Positions 7,502 through 16,886 are shown, counted from the first letter of the stretch. The stretch is DNA of 64,000 nucleotides from Vibrio hannami (GCF_029589055.1 NZ_JARQZP010000003.1:248001-312000); one strand, 5' to 3'. A program made the numbers and translations. The notes: generated by a model from the letters alone, not told the origin.

Positions 7502-8608
7502 ATGACACAAATTAATCAGCAGCGCCTGGTTGAACATTTCTGCCAGCTGGTTCATATTGATAGCGAATCGGCTAACGAGAAGAAAATTGCAGAAATATTG
7601 GCTGAACAGTTAGGGGAGCTTGGTTTTACCGTTCACAAGTTGCCAGTACCTGAGCAGTATACAAATGGCTTTAATGTGTACGCCCGCCTGGAAGGTAAGA
7701 AAGAGGGCTCCATTTTGTTGAGTGCTCATATGGATACCGTGACACCGGGAATCGGTATTGAGCCGATTATTGAAGACGGAGTTATTCGCTCTAAGGGTGA
7801 CACTATCCTAGGTGGTGATGACAAGTCAGGAATAGCAGCTGTAATGGAAGCTGTTCGTAGTATTCAGGAACAAAACCTTGAGCACAAAACTCTTGAACTG
7901 GCTTTCACCGTTCACGAAGAAGGTGGTCTATTTGGTTCGCAGTACTTCGATATGTCATATGTAACATCGAAAGAAGCAATTGTTCTGGATACTGGCGGCC
8001 CAATCGGAACCATCATTACTGCGGCTCCAGGTCAGCAAAAAATCGTTGCGACTATTAAAGGACGCCCTGCACACGCTGGCCTGGCTCCGGAAGAAGGTAT
8101 CAGCGCAATCATGGTTGCAGCGGACGCGATCAATCAAATGAAGCTTCTTCGTATTGATGAAGAGACGACAGCGAATATCGGTATGGTTAACGGCGGTCAG
8201 GCAACCAATATTGTCATGCCTGAAATCAAGATTGTTGCAGAAGCCCGTTCTCTTAACGGTGATAAGCTGGAAGCACAAATTGAGCACATGATTTCTACCT
8301 TTGAAACTGTTGCTGAAAAGCACGGTGCGGAAGTTGAAATCGAATCAAGCAGAGCTTATGACTCTTTCGTTATTGCAGACGACAACACACACGTGATTGC
8401 TATCAAAGAAACCTTTTCTGATATGGGTATTGAAGCTTTCACTACAGGTACTGGTGGTGGTAGTGATGCTAACAACTTCTACAAGAAAGGCTTAACAACG
8501 GTTAACCTATCTACTGGTATGTCTAAGGTTCACACTACTGAAGAGTTTATCGCAGTAGACGATATGGCGAAGATCACTGAGTTTGTGAAGCTTTACCTTA
8601 CTAAGTAA
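7502..8608 (+). CDS. M20 family metallopeptidase, tripeptidase T-like
   Basis: A 368-residue cytosolic zinc peptidase of the PepT/YqjE branch of family M20. Visible motifs are SAHMDTV (first metal His and the catalytic Asp), GDTILGGDDKSG (bridging Asp), HEEGGLFGS (catalytic Glu and metal Glu), the LDTGGPIG block, the dimerisation domain with GRPAHAGLAPEEGISA, and the C-terminal STGMSKVHTTEE metal His. The ATG at 7502, with GAGAAG upstream, was preferred over a GTG at 7469 that overlaps its own ribosome-binding site. Expected role is release of N-terminal residues from small peptides. It is a single-gene unit with a strong terminator. Confidence 0.9.
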   Translation: MTQINQQRLVEHFCQLVHIDSESANEKKIAEILAEQLGELGFTVHKLPVPEQYTNGFNVYARLEGKKEGSILLSAHMDTVTPGIGIEPIIEDGVIRSKGDTILGGDDKSGIAAVMEAVRSIQEQNLEHKTLELAFTVHEEGGLFGSQYFDMSYVTSKEAIVLDTGGPIGTIITAAPGQQKIVATIKGRPAHAGLAPEEGISAIMVAADAINQMKLLRIDEETTANIGMVNGGQATNIVMPEIKIVAEARSLNGDKLEAQIEHMISTFETVAEKHGAEVEIESSRAYDSFVIADDNTHVIAIKETFSDMGIEAFTTGTGGGSDANNFYKKGLTTVNLSTGMSKVHTTEEFIAVDDMAKITEFVKLYLTK

Positions 8609-8623
8609 TTTTCTCCTGATACA

Positions 8624-8658
8624 AAACGCCCAGCTAATATCTAGATTGCTGGGCGTTT
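8624..8658. terminator. Bidirectional terminator between the peptidase and the ECF operon
   Basis: An 11-bp perfect stem (AAACGCCCAGC / GCTGGGCGTTT) with a 13-base loop, A-rich on the left and T-rich on the right. It can serve both the peptidase gene and the convergent operon ending at 8667. Confidence 0.88.
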
Positions 8659-8666
8659 ATTATTTT

Positions 8667-9176
8667 CTATTCCTGCTCTTCTAGCAGAGCCCTTAAGTGA
8701 TCCGGTAGCTTACCTTCAAGCGATGGCTCTTGCTCTAGGAGTTTTTGTAACTCAATACGAGCTTCGTCGCGTTTACCCATTTCGATAAGTCTTTCGATTA
8801 CGACAAATGGTCCAGGTATCGGGCGCAGTTCTGGGGAGCTCTTGGCTTTTAACGCGCGCTCTACTGACCGGGCTTCTTTAGCCTTTTTCACTCGTTCTTT
8901 GATGAGTTCTTCGTCAGGCATAATACTCATCAGCTGAAGTTCGTCAGAAAACTCGACCTGCTGCGGTTGAGCTTGTTCCTGCCATTGCCAGGGAGCCAGC
9001 AAACTTACTAGTCCTATGGATGCTGCTATTCCCACGTAGGGCCACCACCGCCTTCTATTCACCCTGTCAGTTTTGGCGTAATCCAGAATGCGGTTATCTA
9101 GTGAATCTGAAGGCTCTTCAGTTGCCCCTTTTTTATACAAGGAGATTAGCTCTTTATCATCAAATTGTGTCGTCAT
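8667..9176 (-). CDS. Putative membrane anti-sigma factor
   Basis: A 169-residue protein with an acidic cytoplasmic N-terminal part (about 1-40), one membrane segment (WWPYVGIAASIGLVSLLAPW, about 44-63) and an external charged region rich in helices with an LQKLLEQEP-type ending. Its start overlaps the stop of the ECF sigma gene by 4 bases, giving translational coupling. Position and topology suggest that it holds the sigma factor at the membrane. There is no zinc-binding HxxxCxxC anti-sigma motif, so the assignment rests on context. Confidence 0.65.
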   Translation of the reverse strand: MTTQFDDKELISLYKKGATEEPSDSLDNRILDYAKTDRVNRRRWWPYVGIAASIGLVSLLAPWQWQEQAQPQQVEFSDELQLMSIMPDEELIKERVKKAKEARSVERALKAKSSPELRPIPGPFVVIERLIEMGKRDEARIELQKLLEQEPSLEGKLPDHLRALLEEQE

Positions 9177-9715
9177 GTTCTATCTCCCAGCTTTCGGGTC
9201 AGGCATTGCCTGAGCTGATCCAGCGCGTATCGAAGCCTTGTTTTAACCGTTTCCTTTTTACTGTCTACGATGGAACTTATTTGTGTCATTTCGAAGCCAG
9301 CTTCATGCTTAAGTAAAAATGCTTCACGTTGGACGGCTGGCAGTGAGTTAACACAGGCTTTTAATGCTCCGACTTTTCTTTGCTCTGGGTCATCGGGTAC
9401 CTCAGGTTCTATTTCGGTAACGATCGTTAGGTGCGAATTTCGGACTTTTTCTTTCCGGTACTCATCGACTATCAGGTTATGTCCCATCTGATAAAGCCAT
9501 GTCGTAAACTTAGCAGAAGGAGCATAAGATTTACGGTTATCGACCACCCGAAACCAGGTGTCCTGAAACAGCTCTTCCGCCCGAGCTTGATTTCCGGGCA
9601 GTTGCCGGATGAAATATCGAAATAAGGGCGATTTATGTCGCTGATATAGTTCGGCAAAGGCGCTTTCATCACCTTTGCCATACGCTATCATCAGTTGCTC
9701 ATCGGTTTGGTTCAT
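9173..9715 (-). CDS. ECF-type RNA polymerase sigma factor
   Basis: A 180-residue sigma-70 family protein of ECF size. Region 2 is visible as AFAELYQRHKSPLFRYF followed by ELFQDTWFRVV and FTTWLYQMGHNLIVDEYRK; region 4 as LPAVQREAFLLKHEAGFEMTQISSIVDSKKETVKTRLRYALDQLR. It overlaps the upstream lipoprotein gene by 4 bases (9712-9715) and the downstream membrane protein gene by 4 bases, so the three genes form a tightly coupled operon. Its regulon is unknown; the operon itself is a likely target. Confidence 0.92.
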   Translation of the reverse strand: MNQTDEQLMIAYGKGDESAFAELYQRHKSPLFRYFIRQLPGNQARAEELFQDTWFRVVDNRKSYAPSAKFTTWLYQMGHNLIVDEYRKEKVRNSHLTIVTEIEPEVPDDPEQRKVGALKACVNSLPAVQREAFLLKHEAGFEMTQISSIVDSKKETVKTRLRYALDQLRQCLTRKLGDRT

Positions 9716-11337
9716 AAGCTCTGCGCGATTTCTACAAGTGAGACAAATTCTCCACGATAATTATATGGGTCGCTACCTTTATTTTGTCGGGCGATAGTGG
9801 CGATTTGCTGATATGAGAAGTCATCCATGTAGTGGTTATTTTTAAGCTTTTGCGCGAACGCAGCAACAGATGCTGCGAACTGAAATTCTTCACTCGCCTT
9901 TTCAAAATCGGGTTGTATCTCTTTTGACAAAACACCACGTGTAACGCGGCTACTCTTATCTTCTCCCAGAAGCTTATATTTGACTTTCACCTGAGCTAAT
10001 TCTCCCGAATGGGCATTTGCTAGCTTTGAATCGGTTTTATAGCGAAGATCGTCAATTTGCCCCTGATTTCCTGCTAGCGTTAATTCATAGAGTGCGGTAA
10101 CAGAGTGTCCAGCACCAATTTCTCCAGCGTCAACTTTGTCGTTGTTAAAGTCTTCATCTTTCAGAAGGCGATTTTGATAGCCTATCAGACGGTACTCTTT
10201 AACGGTTGCAGGATTAAATTCAACCTGAATTTTAACGTCGGAAGCGATAGTCTGAAGTGTACCGCTCATCTGGCGAAGGAGAACTTTTTTGGCTTCATGA
10301 AGCGTATCGATATAAGCATGGTTGCCATCACCCGTATTTGCTAATTGTTCCATTAACGCATCGTTATAGTTTCCGCGACCAAAACCCAGAGTGGTCAGTG
10401 AAATGCCTTTTTTCCTTTTATCTTTAATAAGCTGTTTGAGCTGATCGATGTTACTAACACCAATATTGAAATCGCCGTCGGTTGCCAGCAGGATTCTGTT
10501 AATGCCATCTTCTTTGAAACCCAGGTCAGCTTGTTGATAAGCCAGATTGATGCCGCCTTCCCCATTAGTGCCACCGTTCGCGGTAAGGTTCTCTAATGCA
10601 TTTAGTATGGTCTTCTTGTTGTCACCACTGGTTGCTTCTAATACTACCTGAGTACTGCCAGCGTAGGTGACTAAGCTAATGGTGTCATCTTTGGTTAGTT
10701 CGTTGGTTAGCATGGCAAGGCTTCTTTTCAGCAACGGCAGCTTGTTCTGCTGATTCATCGAACCGGAGACATCTATCAGAAACACTAGATTAGAAGGTTT
10801 CCGTTCAGTTTTAGGAATGTCGTAACCCTGTAGGCCAATTTTCAACAGCGTCCTGTTTTTATTCCAGGGCGCAGTCGCTACCTCAGTGAGTATATTGAAT
10901 GGAATATCCTTATTTTGTGGTTCCTGATAATCATACGGAAAGTAGTTAATAAAGGCTTCTTCACGAATCGCGTCTGCTGGTGGTTTTTCTCCCATATTTA
11001 AATAGCTTCGTACATTCGCGTAGCTTCCTGTATCCACATCGATACTGAATGTTGAGAGTGGGGTAGTAGCAACCTGTTGAACGCCATTACTCGGATTGTC
11101 CAGGTAGTTATCACGGTTTTCCGCATGATAGGAAAAGTCGGCAATAACAGGCATAGCCATCGACTTAGCCATACGTGGTTGATGCATTAACCGAACAGAC
11201 TGTAGTTCCATGCGTTGCGTTAGCTCTGCTTCTTTAGCTTGCTCTGTTTTTTTGCTCTGCACGTTTTCCTGACCAGTACATCCGTAAACGGTCATAAGTG
11301 TTACCGCGATTGACGCGGAGATGGTTTTCTTAAGCAT
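9712..11337 (-). CDS. VWA-domain lipoprotein, YfbK family
   Basis: A 541-residue predicted lipoprotein. The signal sequence ends in VYGC, a lipobox with Cys20 as the lipid-modified residue. A YfbK-type N-terminal domain includes YANVRSYLN and INYFPYDY, followed by a von Willebrand A domain with an intact MIDAS motif (LIDVSGSM, later TNGEGG and ATDGDFN). The C-terminal domain corresponds to that found in YfbK homologues. It is the first gene of a coupled operon with an ECF sigma factor and a membrane protein. A surface or periplasmic metal-dependent adhesion/scaffold protein acting in stress sensing is an inference from this arrangement. Confidence 0.88.
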   Translation of the reverse strand: MLKKTISASIAVTLMTVYGCTGQENVQSKKTEQAKEAELTQRMELQSVRLMHQPRMAKSMAMPVIADFSYHAENRDNYLDNPSNGVQQVATTPLSTFSIDVDTGSYANVRSYLNMGEKPPADAIREEAFINYFPYDYQEPQNKDIPFNILTEVATAPWNKNRTLLKIGLQGYDIPKTERKPSNLVFLIDVSGSMNQQNKLPLLKRSLAMLTNELTKDDTISLVTYAGSTQVVLEATSGDNKKTILNALENLTANGGTNGEGGINLAYQQADLGFKEDGINRILLATDGDFNIGVSNIDQLKQLIKDKRKKGISLTTLGFGRGNYNDALMEQLANTGDGNHAYIDTLHEAKKVLLRQMSGTLQTIASDVKIQVEFNPATVKEYRLIGYQNRLLKDEDFNNDKVDAGEIGAGHSVTALYELTLAGNQGQIDDLRYKTDSKLANAHSGELAQVKVKYKLLGEDKSSRVTRGVLSKEIQPDFEKASEEFQFAASVAAFAQKLKNNHYMDDFSYQQIATIARQNKGSDPYNYRGEFVSLVEIAQSL

Positions 11338-11442
11338 TTTTTGAGTCCTTGTTCTTGTATGTACTCCTATAAACGAACTAGGGAAGAGGATGGGGTGAAA
11401 ATTTTTATCAAAATTATGTTTGCTTACGCATTCTTATCTTTA

Positions 11443-11500
11443 CTTTCGTTTAATTGTGATCAAAAATAATTAACAGGATTATTTGAAAGGTATTCGAAAG
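11443..11500 (+). promoter_or_regulatory. Candidate operator/promoter region of gatZ
   Basis: The region holds CTTTCGTT (11443-11450), a TGTGATC CRP half-site (11455-11461), and TTCGAAAG (11493-11500) touching the start codon. CTTTCGTT and TTCGAAAG also occur at the divergent kinase/gatD promoter (14399-14473). They are therefore candidate binding elements for the two DeoR-type regulators of this island. Confidence 0.45.
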
Positions 11501-12767
11501 ATGAAAGGCATCGTTGAAAGGCATAAGAATGGAGAGCATATCGGTATCTATTCTGTATGTTCTGCTCACCCACTAGTTATTGAAGCAACTCTGAAGTTTG
11601 AATTAGAAACTGGAAACAAGGTACTAATTGAGGCTACGTCTAATCAGGTTAATCAGTTTGGTGGGTATACAGGAATGAAACCTGCTGACTTTGTTCGATT
11701 TGTAGAAGGCATTGCTAAGAGTATTGGTTTTCCAATGGATAGGGTAATACTAGGTGGTGACCATCTAGGACCAAATTGTTGGCAGAAAGAGCCTGCTGCA
11801 GAAGCTATGGAAAAGTCAAAAACGCTTATACATGAATACGTTAAGGCTGGATTTAGTAAGATTCACCTTGATGCTTCCATGTCGTGCGCTGACGATGAAG
11901 TGCCTCTTGACCCTGTGATTGTCGCGGAACGGGCTGCCATTTTGTGTCAGGTAGCAGAGAATGCAGCTTCATCAGAACAAAAAGAGAACCTTACGTACGT
12001 GATTGGTACTGAAGTACCTGTACCTGGGGGAGAAAAAGGAAGCAATAAATACGGTACACGTAACAACAGTACCTGACGCAGCACGTACCATTTCTACTCA
12101 TGTTGAGGCTTTTACAAAACTAGGAATAGAAGAAGCGTTGCAAAGGATAGTTGGCGTGGTGGTTCAGCCTGGTGTGGAGTTCGACCACTCCAGCGTTATT
12201 CACTATAAATCTGACGAAGCGAAATTGCTTTCGGAATATATCGAAAGTACTGATTATGTGTACGAAGCTCATTCGACTGATTATCAGACGAAAGAGGCTT
12301 TTAGAGAGTTGGTTCGCGATCACTATGCAATCTTAAAAGTTGGTCCGGCGTTAACCTTTGCCTTACGTGAGGCGGTATTTGCTCTTGCAGACATCGAAAA
12401 TGAACTTGTTCCGTCAGAACAGAAAAGCCATGTTAAAGACGTTATTCATGAAGTTCTATTAGATGATCAAACGTACTGGAAAGCTTACTACAGTGAGCGT
12501 CACTCTGAAGCGATGGTTGACCTGAACTACAGCCTGTCTGATAGAGTGCGGTACTATTGGACTCATGAAAGAATTGCCTCTTCTATGGATAAGTTATTAA
12601 CTAATCTGGAGATGAAGAGCATACCACTTGGCATGTTGAGCCAGTATTTGCCTGAACAGTACAAAAACGTAGTGGCAGGACAGATGGAAGCAACACCAAA
12701 AGATCTTATGATTAGCAAAATTCAAGGGGTGTTGAGCGACTACGCGTATGGCTGCAACCCAGTTTAA
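11501..12767 (+). pseudogene. gatZ: D-tagatose-1,6-bisphosphate aldolase subunit GatZ/KbaZ, frameshifted
   Basis: GatZ supports the tagatose-bisphosphate aldolase GatY. The first part (to about 12032) gives [13 protein letters not shown]-like [18 protein letters not shown] and [12 protein letters not shown], ending [13 protein letters not shown]. The second part continues in the +1 frame as [33 protein letters not shown] and ILKVGPALTFALREA, all GatZ landmarks. The frames join at AGAAAAAGG (12031-12039); one A fewer in the A5 run, or one G fewer in the G5 run at 12026-12030, would restore a single frame of about 421 residues. The ATG at 11501 has GAAAGG upstream. A recent mutation or a homopolymer sequencing error are both possible; the otherwise perfect conservation favours very recent change or error. 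Confidence 0.85.
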
Positions 12768-12804
12768 TCTCTAGTCCTTTAACTCACTTTTCAGTAGAGG
12801 GTTT

Positions 12805-12829
12805 GACCTGCAATAAGCAGGTCTTTTTT
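12805..12829 (+). terminator. Terminator after gatZ
   Basis: Stem GACCTG / CAGGTC with a 7-base loop, followed by six T residues. It lies between gatZ and the convergent kinase gene. Confidence 0.8.
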
Positions 12830-12842
12830 CGTTATGAAGGGA

Positions 12843-14327
12843 TTAAAATCCCTTCACATATTGTTCAACTTCCTGATGGTATTGCGTATAAAGTTCTTGA
12901 TAGCGCGAATGTGCTTCTAGATCAGGTGCTGCGGCTAATAAAGGGTTAAGCTTAATTCCTATTGAACAGATATCTGCAATGCTGATAGGGGAAGAGTCGA
13001 CTCGGTGACTGTATGCCCATTTTGCTTGCATTGCTGCACCTAATGCAGCTGCTTCGCCAGAGTCTGGCACATTCACTGTAAGCCCGGTTACGTTTGAAAT
13101 CATCTGACGCCAGGTAGCACTATTTGAGCCTCCACCGATAAGAATTACAGAATCAAAACTCAATCCTGCTTGGGAAAGAACATCAACACCCTTCGCAAGG
13201 TTATAAGTCACTCCTTCTACCGCGGCACGAAGCAGGTTTTCCTGGTTCAGGTTATCTGAAGTTAAACCGAAAATGGCCCCTTTCGCTTTGGGTACGTTTG
13301 GTAGGCGTGCACCAGCTAAGTATGGCATTACGGTTATTCCGTTTGAACCAACAGGTACCCTAGATATCATCTGTTCAAAAGTAGGTATATCAGTGTTTAA
13401 CAGGTTTCGAAAGGCAGTGGTAGCACTGGTTACGTTCATTGTACTTGCTAGTGGTAGATAGCCATTCGTCGAAGAACAAAATGCGTTCAGATCTGGGTAA
13501 GTTGTACTATCAACTTGTTCCAAGGTGTGAGAGTAAACCGTTCCAGATGTGCCCAGGCTCATAGTGAGTAAACCTTTTGATACGTTACCTGTACCTATTG
13601 CTGCCATCATATTGTCACCACCACCACTGGATACCACAACAGATTCTGATAACCCAAGTTGTTTAGCTAGTTTGGGGCGAATGGTTCCGTGGCATTGCTC
13701 CGAACTGATGAGCTCAGGTAAAACGAAAGAGTCCGGCATTCCAATTAATTCGAAAAGTTTAGTACTCCACTTTTTGCTGTAGGTATCAAAGTAACCAGTG
13801 CCAGAAGAATCCCCAGCTTCGGCGAAATAGTTTCCAGTTAGCCAGTAATTTATATATTCGTGAGGCAACATTATTTTCGAAATTTTTCCGAAGTCTTCCG
13901 GTTTGTGTTTTTTTGTCCACAGTAACTTGGCTATTGTGAAAGCAACGGGAACATTAATACCAATGGTGTTGCTATAATCGAGAGCATTTTCAGATGTGAA
14001 ATTCTTCAAAATATCTGTTGGCTGGGTATCACACCATAGCTTTGCAGGGCGAATTATTTCGTTATTATTGTCTAGCAGTACAAGGCCATGCTGCTGTCCT
14101 GAAACACCGATTCCTTTAATTTCTGTTCGAGCTATCTGAGCTTTGTTGAAAGCTTCATCCATTGCTGTTATTAGGCTTTCAAGCCACCAGGAGGGCTCCT
14201 GCTCTTTCAACCCCGTATCATCACTTATTAAGGGGTAGGTGTTATAACCAACCCCAAGTATGTCTGTTTCACCATTCCAAATTGCGACCTTTATTCCTTG
14301 TGTTCCACAATCTATACCGATATACAC
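12843..14327 (-). CDS. FGGY-family carbohydrate kinase, xylulokinase-like
   Basis: A 494-residue sugar or polyol kinase. The N-terminal phosphate-binding motif is GIDCGTQGIKVA, followed by GVSGQQHGLVLLD and the LWCDTQ block. The second ATP lobe is marked by SSGGGDNMMAAIGTG, LSLGTSGTVY and ILIGGGSNSATWRQM. The start is GTG at 14327, preceded by TAAGGAGT at ideal distance; a longer frame to 14384 lacks such a site. Closest overall pattern is xylulokinase, but FGGY kinases vary widely in substrate and include polyol kinases. Surrounded by gatZ, gatD and gatY, it probably phosphorylates a six-carbon polyol or ketose so that GatD/GatYZ can use it, replacing the PTS phosphorylation step. Confidence 0.88.
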   Translation of the reverse strand: MYIGIDCGTQGIKVAIWNGETDILGVGYNTYPLISDDTGLKEQEPSWWLESLITAMDEAFNKAQIARTEIKGIGVSGQQHGLVLLDNNNEIIRPAKLWCDTQPTDILKNFTSENALDYSNTIGINVPVAFTIAKLLWTKKHKPEDFGKISKIMLPHEYINYWLTGNYFAEAGDSSGTGYFDTYSKKWSTKLFELIGMPDSFVLPELISSEQCHGTIRPKLAKQLGLSESVVVSSGGGDNMMAAIGTGNVSKGLLTMSLGTSGTVYSHTLEQVDSTTYPDLNAFCSSTNGYLPLASTMNVTSATTAFRNLLNTDIPTFEQMISRVPVGSNGITVMPYLAGARLPNVPKAKGAIFGLTSDNLNQENLLRAAVEGVTYNLAKGVDVLSQAGLSFDSVILIGGGSNSATWRQMISNVTGLTVNVPDSGEAAALGAAMQAKWAYSHRVDSSPISIADICSIGIKLNPLLAAAPDLEAHSRYQELYTQYHQEVEQYVKGF

Positions 14328-14397
14328 TTTTGACTCCTTACGAGTAGAAAATATTAGAAAGCACACGAAAAGTGTGACCGACATTTCAAAACCGTAA

Positions 14398-14473
14398 ACT
14401 TTCGTTGGTTATCGAAATCTTTCGTTATTATACTTGGAACCAGTTAAATTGATACTAAGAAATTATTCGAAAG
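14398..14473. promoter_or_regulatory. Divergent kinase/gatD promoter with repeated CTTTCGTT elements
   Basis: Two direct copies of CTTTCGTT (14399-14406 and 14419-14426) are 20 bases apart, about two helical turns, and TTCGAAAG lies at 14466-14473. They overlap a candidate plus-strand promoter, TTGGTT (14405-14410) with 18-base spacing to TATACT (14429-14434). A poor CRP-like sequence (TGTGA-N6-TTTCA, 14373-14388) flanks it. The same elements occur before gatZ, which suggests shared DeoR-type control. Confidence 0.5.
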
Positions 14474-14521
14474 AATATGATTAAGCACGAAAACGTAAGT
14501 TGCCGTGATGGGAGTAGCAAA

Positions 14522-15583
14522 ATGCAACAAAACATGGTGCAGGTGATTGTAGAAAGTAACGATCAACTTGCAATCGAAGAAACTGAAGTGCCAGAAGTTT
14601 CGTCCACAGACGTATTGGTCAAAGTTTTCTATTCAGGTCTATGCGGCTCTGATTTGCCAAGAATTTTTAACGATGGAGCGCATTACTACCCAATTACTTT
14701 AGGGCATGAGTTCTCTGGCGAAGTGGTTGATTTGGGAGGCGATGTTACGTCTATCAAGAAAGGAGATGTTATTTCCTGTGCTCCACTGGTTCCTTGCTTC
14801 AATTGCGTACGTTGTGAAAAAGGACAGTTTTCTCTCTGTAAGAATTACAGCTTTGTCGGTTCTCGTAAGCCGGGAGGAAATGCTGAGTATGTAGCAGTAC
14901 CGGAAAAAAGTTGCTTTGTGTTACCTGAAGGAATCTCTGCCAAACAGGGTGCTTTTTTTGAACCCGTTACAGTTGGCATTCATCCGATACTGATGGCTGG
15001 AGGTTGTCAGGACAAAAACGTTGTTGTTATCGGTGTAGGTACTATTGGATTACTGGCACTTCAGTCGGCGAAAGCTTTGGGTGCTAAGACAGTAACGGCA
15101 GTAGATATAAACGACGCGAAACTGGATAAAGCAAAGCAGCTAGGAGCTGATATTTGCATCAACTCTTTAAATGCAGATGAAATTGATTCGTTTCTTGCGA
15201 ATGTAACCGTTTTGGAAGAACAACTGATACTGGAAACAGCCGGTACACCTATAACGGTAAAACTGGCAACCCAACTGGCGGGACCTAGAGCACAAGTTGG
15301 TCTTGTAGGTACGCTGCATAAAGACCTCCATATGACCTACAAAGAGTTTGAAATCATTCTGAGAAAAGAACTGACACTGTTTGGTAGTTGGATGAATTAC
15401 TCAGCACCTTATCCAGGGAAAGAGTGGGAACTAACTGCTGAGTTATTCCAGAAGAATTTAATTGATATTGACATGCTAACCGAAGGGAGCTTTGCACCGG
15501 CAGAGTACATCGAAAAAGTTAGCAAACTTCAGGGCGCCCCTTCAGAAGGGAAAATACTACTTGCTTGGGGAGAAGAGAAATGA
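14522..15583 (+). CDS. gatD: Galactitol-1-phosphate 5-dehydrogenase-like zinc dehydrogenase
   Basis: A 353-residue zinc-dependent medium-chain dehydrogenase, expected to oxidise galactitol-1-phosphate to tagatose-6-phosphate with NAD. Key features are the catalytic zinc site GLCGSDLPRIF and GHEFSGE, the structural zinc loop CFNCVRCEKGQFSLC (four cysteines), the GSRKPGGNAEY segment, the NAD-binding GVGTIGLLA, and the FGSWMNYSAPYPGKEW block near the C terminus. These match E. coli GatD closely as I remember it. The ATG at 14522 has GGGAG at good distance; an in-frame ATG at 14477 would add 15 unconserved residues. It is the first gene of the gatD-gatY-fucU-transporter-reductase operon and overlaps gatY by 4 bases. 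Confidence 0.88.
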   Translation: MQQNMVQVIVESNDQLAIEETEVPEVSSTDVLVKVFYSGLCGSDLPRIFNDGAHYYPITLGHEFSGEVVDLGGDVTSIKKGDVISCAPLVPCFNCVRCEKGQFSLCKNYSFVGSRKPGGNAEYVAVPEKSCFVLPEGISAKQGAFFEPVTVGIHPILMAGGCQDKNVVVIGVGTIGLLALQSAKALGAKTVTAVDINDAKLDKAKQLGADICINSLNADEIDSFLANVTVLEEQLILETAGTPITVKLATQLAGPRAQVGLVGTLHKDLHMTYKEFEIILRKELTLFGSWMNYSAPYPGKEWELTAELFQKNLIDIDMLTEGSFAPAEYIEKVSKLQGAPSEGKILLAWGEEK

Positions 15584-16437
15584 ACAACCTGATTAACAGT
15601 AACTACCTACTAAAAGATGCTCAAAAGAACGGTTATGCGATACCTGCATTTAATGTTCACAACCTGGAAACCGTACACGTTGTGCTGGACACAGCTAAAA
15701 GACTCGGATCGCCAGTTATCGTTGCTGGAACCCCTGGTACATATAAGTACGGTGGTATTCCTGAGATGATCAGTATTGTAGATACGGCGGCGCGTGACAG
15801 GGATATGCAAGTGGTGCTTCACCTGGATCATCATCATGACCTTGGCGACATTGAATATAAAGTTCGTAGTGGTATTCGCTCGGCCATGATTGACGGTAGT
15901 GGTTTACCGCTGGAGGAAAACATTGCGCTTACAAAACAGGCTGTCGAACTATGCCACCGCTTTGGTTGCAGTGTTGAAGCTGAAATCGGGCAGTTGGTTG
16001 GACAGGAAGACGACCTGATTGTTGAAGTCGCAAACGATCCATACACCGTACCAGAAGATGCATTAAAACTGGTTCAGGATACCAATATTGACTCTTTGGC
16101 TATCGCTATAGGCACGGCACACGGAATGTACAAAGAAACGCCGAAACTGGACTTCGAGCGTCTTAAGAAAATACGTGATCTGATTGATATTCCTTTAGTT
16201 CTACACGGAGCTTCTGGGGTACCACATGAAGATGTTTCACGCTGTATTGATATGGGTATATGTAAAGTGAACGTGGCGACTGAACTGAAAATTGCATATG
16301 CGGACACCCTGAAACAGGTATTCAGTGATAACCCTAAAGTAAATGACCCACGAGAATACAACGTGGCAGCGAAAGCGGCTATGGCAGAAGTGATAGAGCA
16401 AAAGATATTAGTCTGCAAAAGCCAGGGACGAATTTAA
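15580..16437 (+). CDS. gatY: D-tagatose-1,6-bisphosphate aldolase GatY/KbaY
   Basis: A 285-residue class II (zinc) aldolase that splits tagatose-1,6-bisphosphate into DHAP and glyceraldehyde-3-phosphate. Landmarks are AFNVHNLETVHVV, VAGTPGTYKYGG, the catalytic/zinc HLDHHHD, VEAEIGQLVGQED, the zinc histidines in IGTAHGMYKE and LVLHGASGVP, and CKVNVATELK. The ATG at 15580 overlaps the gatD stop codon and follows a GGGGAGAAG ribosome site. Partner GatZ is encoded in a separate unit 3 kb away and is frameshifted in this sequence, which may lower aldolase activity unless another GatZ/KbaZ exists. Confidence 0.92.
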   Translation: MNNLINSNYLLKDAQKNGYAIPAFNVHNLETVHVVLDTAKRLGSPVIVAGTPGTYKYGGIPEMISIVDTAARDRDMQVVLHLDHHHDLGDIEYKVRSGIRSAMIDGSGLPLEENIALTKQAVELCHRFGCSVEAEIGQLVGQEDDLIVEVANDPYTVPEDALKLVQDTNIDSLAIAIGTAHGMYKETPKLDFERLKKIRDLIDIPLVLHGASGVPHEDVSRCIDMGICKVNVATELKIAYADTLKQVFSDNPKVNDPREYNVAAKAAMAEVIEQKILVCKSQGRI

Positions 16438-16463
16438 TAATAGAAAATAATGGGCAAAGAGCA

Positions 16464-16886
16464 ATGTTGAAAAATATCAGTCCACTTATATCTCCCGATT
16501 TATTAAGGGAGCTACATAAAATGGGACACGGTGATGAAATAGTATTCAGTGATGCGCACTTTCCAGCATATAGCTGTAACGAGAATATATTTAGAGCCGA
16601 TGGAATTGAAGTTTCTCAAATGTTAAATGCAGTTATTCCTTTATTTGAACTGGATCAATATGTCGATGACAAAGTCGTGATGATGGCACCAGTTGAAGGT
16701 GATGAATTACCAGAAGGCTTAGTGGAAGAGTACTCTAGTGAGCTACCAGATGAAGTGAATATTACGTATATAGATAGATTTGATTTTTATAAGAGAGCCA
16801 AATCTGCAACTTGTGTTGTTGTAACAGGAACAACAAGAAAATACGGAAATATCATTCTTAAAAAAGGTGTTACACCTTTAGATTGA
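16464..16886 (+). CDS. fucU: RbsD/FucU family sugar mutarotase
   Basis: A 140-residue protein of the RbsD/FucU family, which catalyses exchange between anomers of reducing sugars such as fucose, galactose or ribose. The family catalytic histidine is in ELHKMGHGDEIVFSDAHFPA, and the C-terminal YGNIILKKGV (Tyr-Gly-Asn) motif is present. Length equals E. coli FucU. It is the third gene of the operon, 26 bases after gatY. Its presence argues that the transported substrate, or an early intermediate, is a reducing sugar rather than only a polyol. Confidence 0.85.
   Translation: MLKNISPLISPDLLRELHKMGHGDEIVFSDAHFPAYSCNENIFRADGIEVSQMLNAVIPLFELDQYVDDKVVMMAPVEGDELPEGLVEEYSSELPDEVNITYIDRFDFYKRAKSATCVVVTGTTRKYGNIILKKGVTPLD

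Noticed and set aside
11443..11475. CRP site before gatZ (TGTGATCAAAAATAATT)
   Set aside because: Only the left half-site matches; the right half is poor, so it is mentioned in the operator entry but not called as a separate site.
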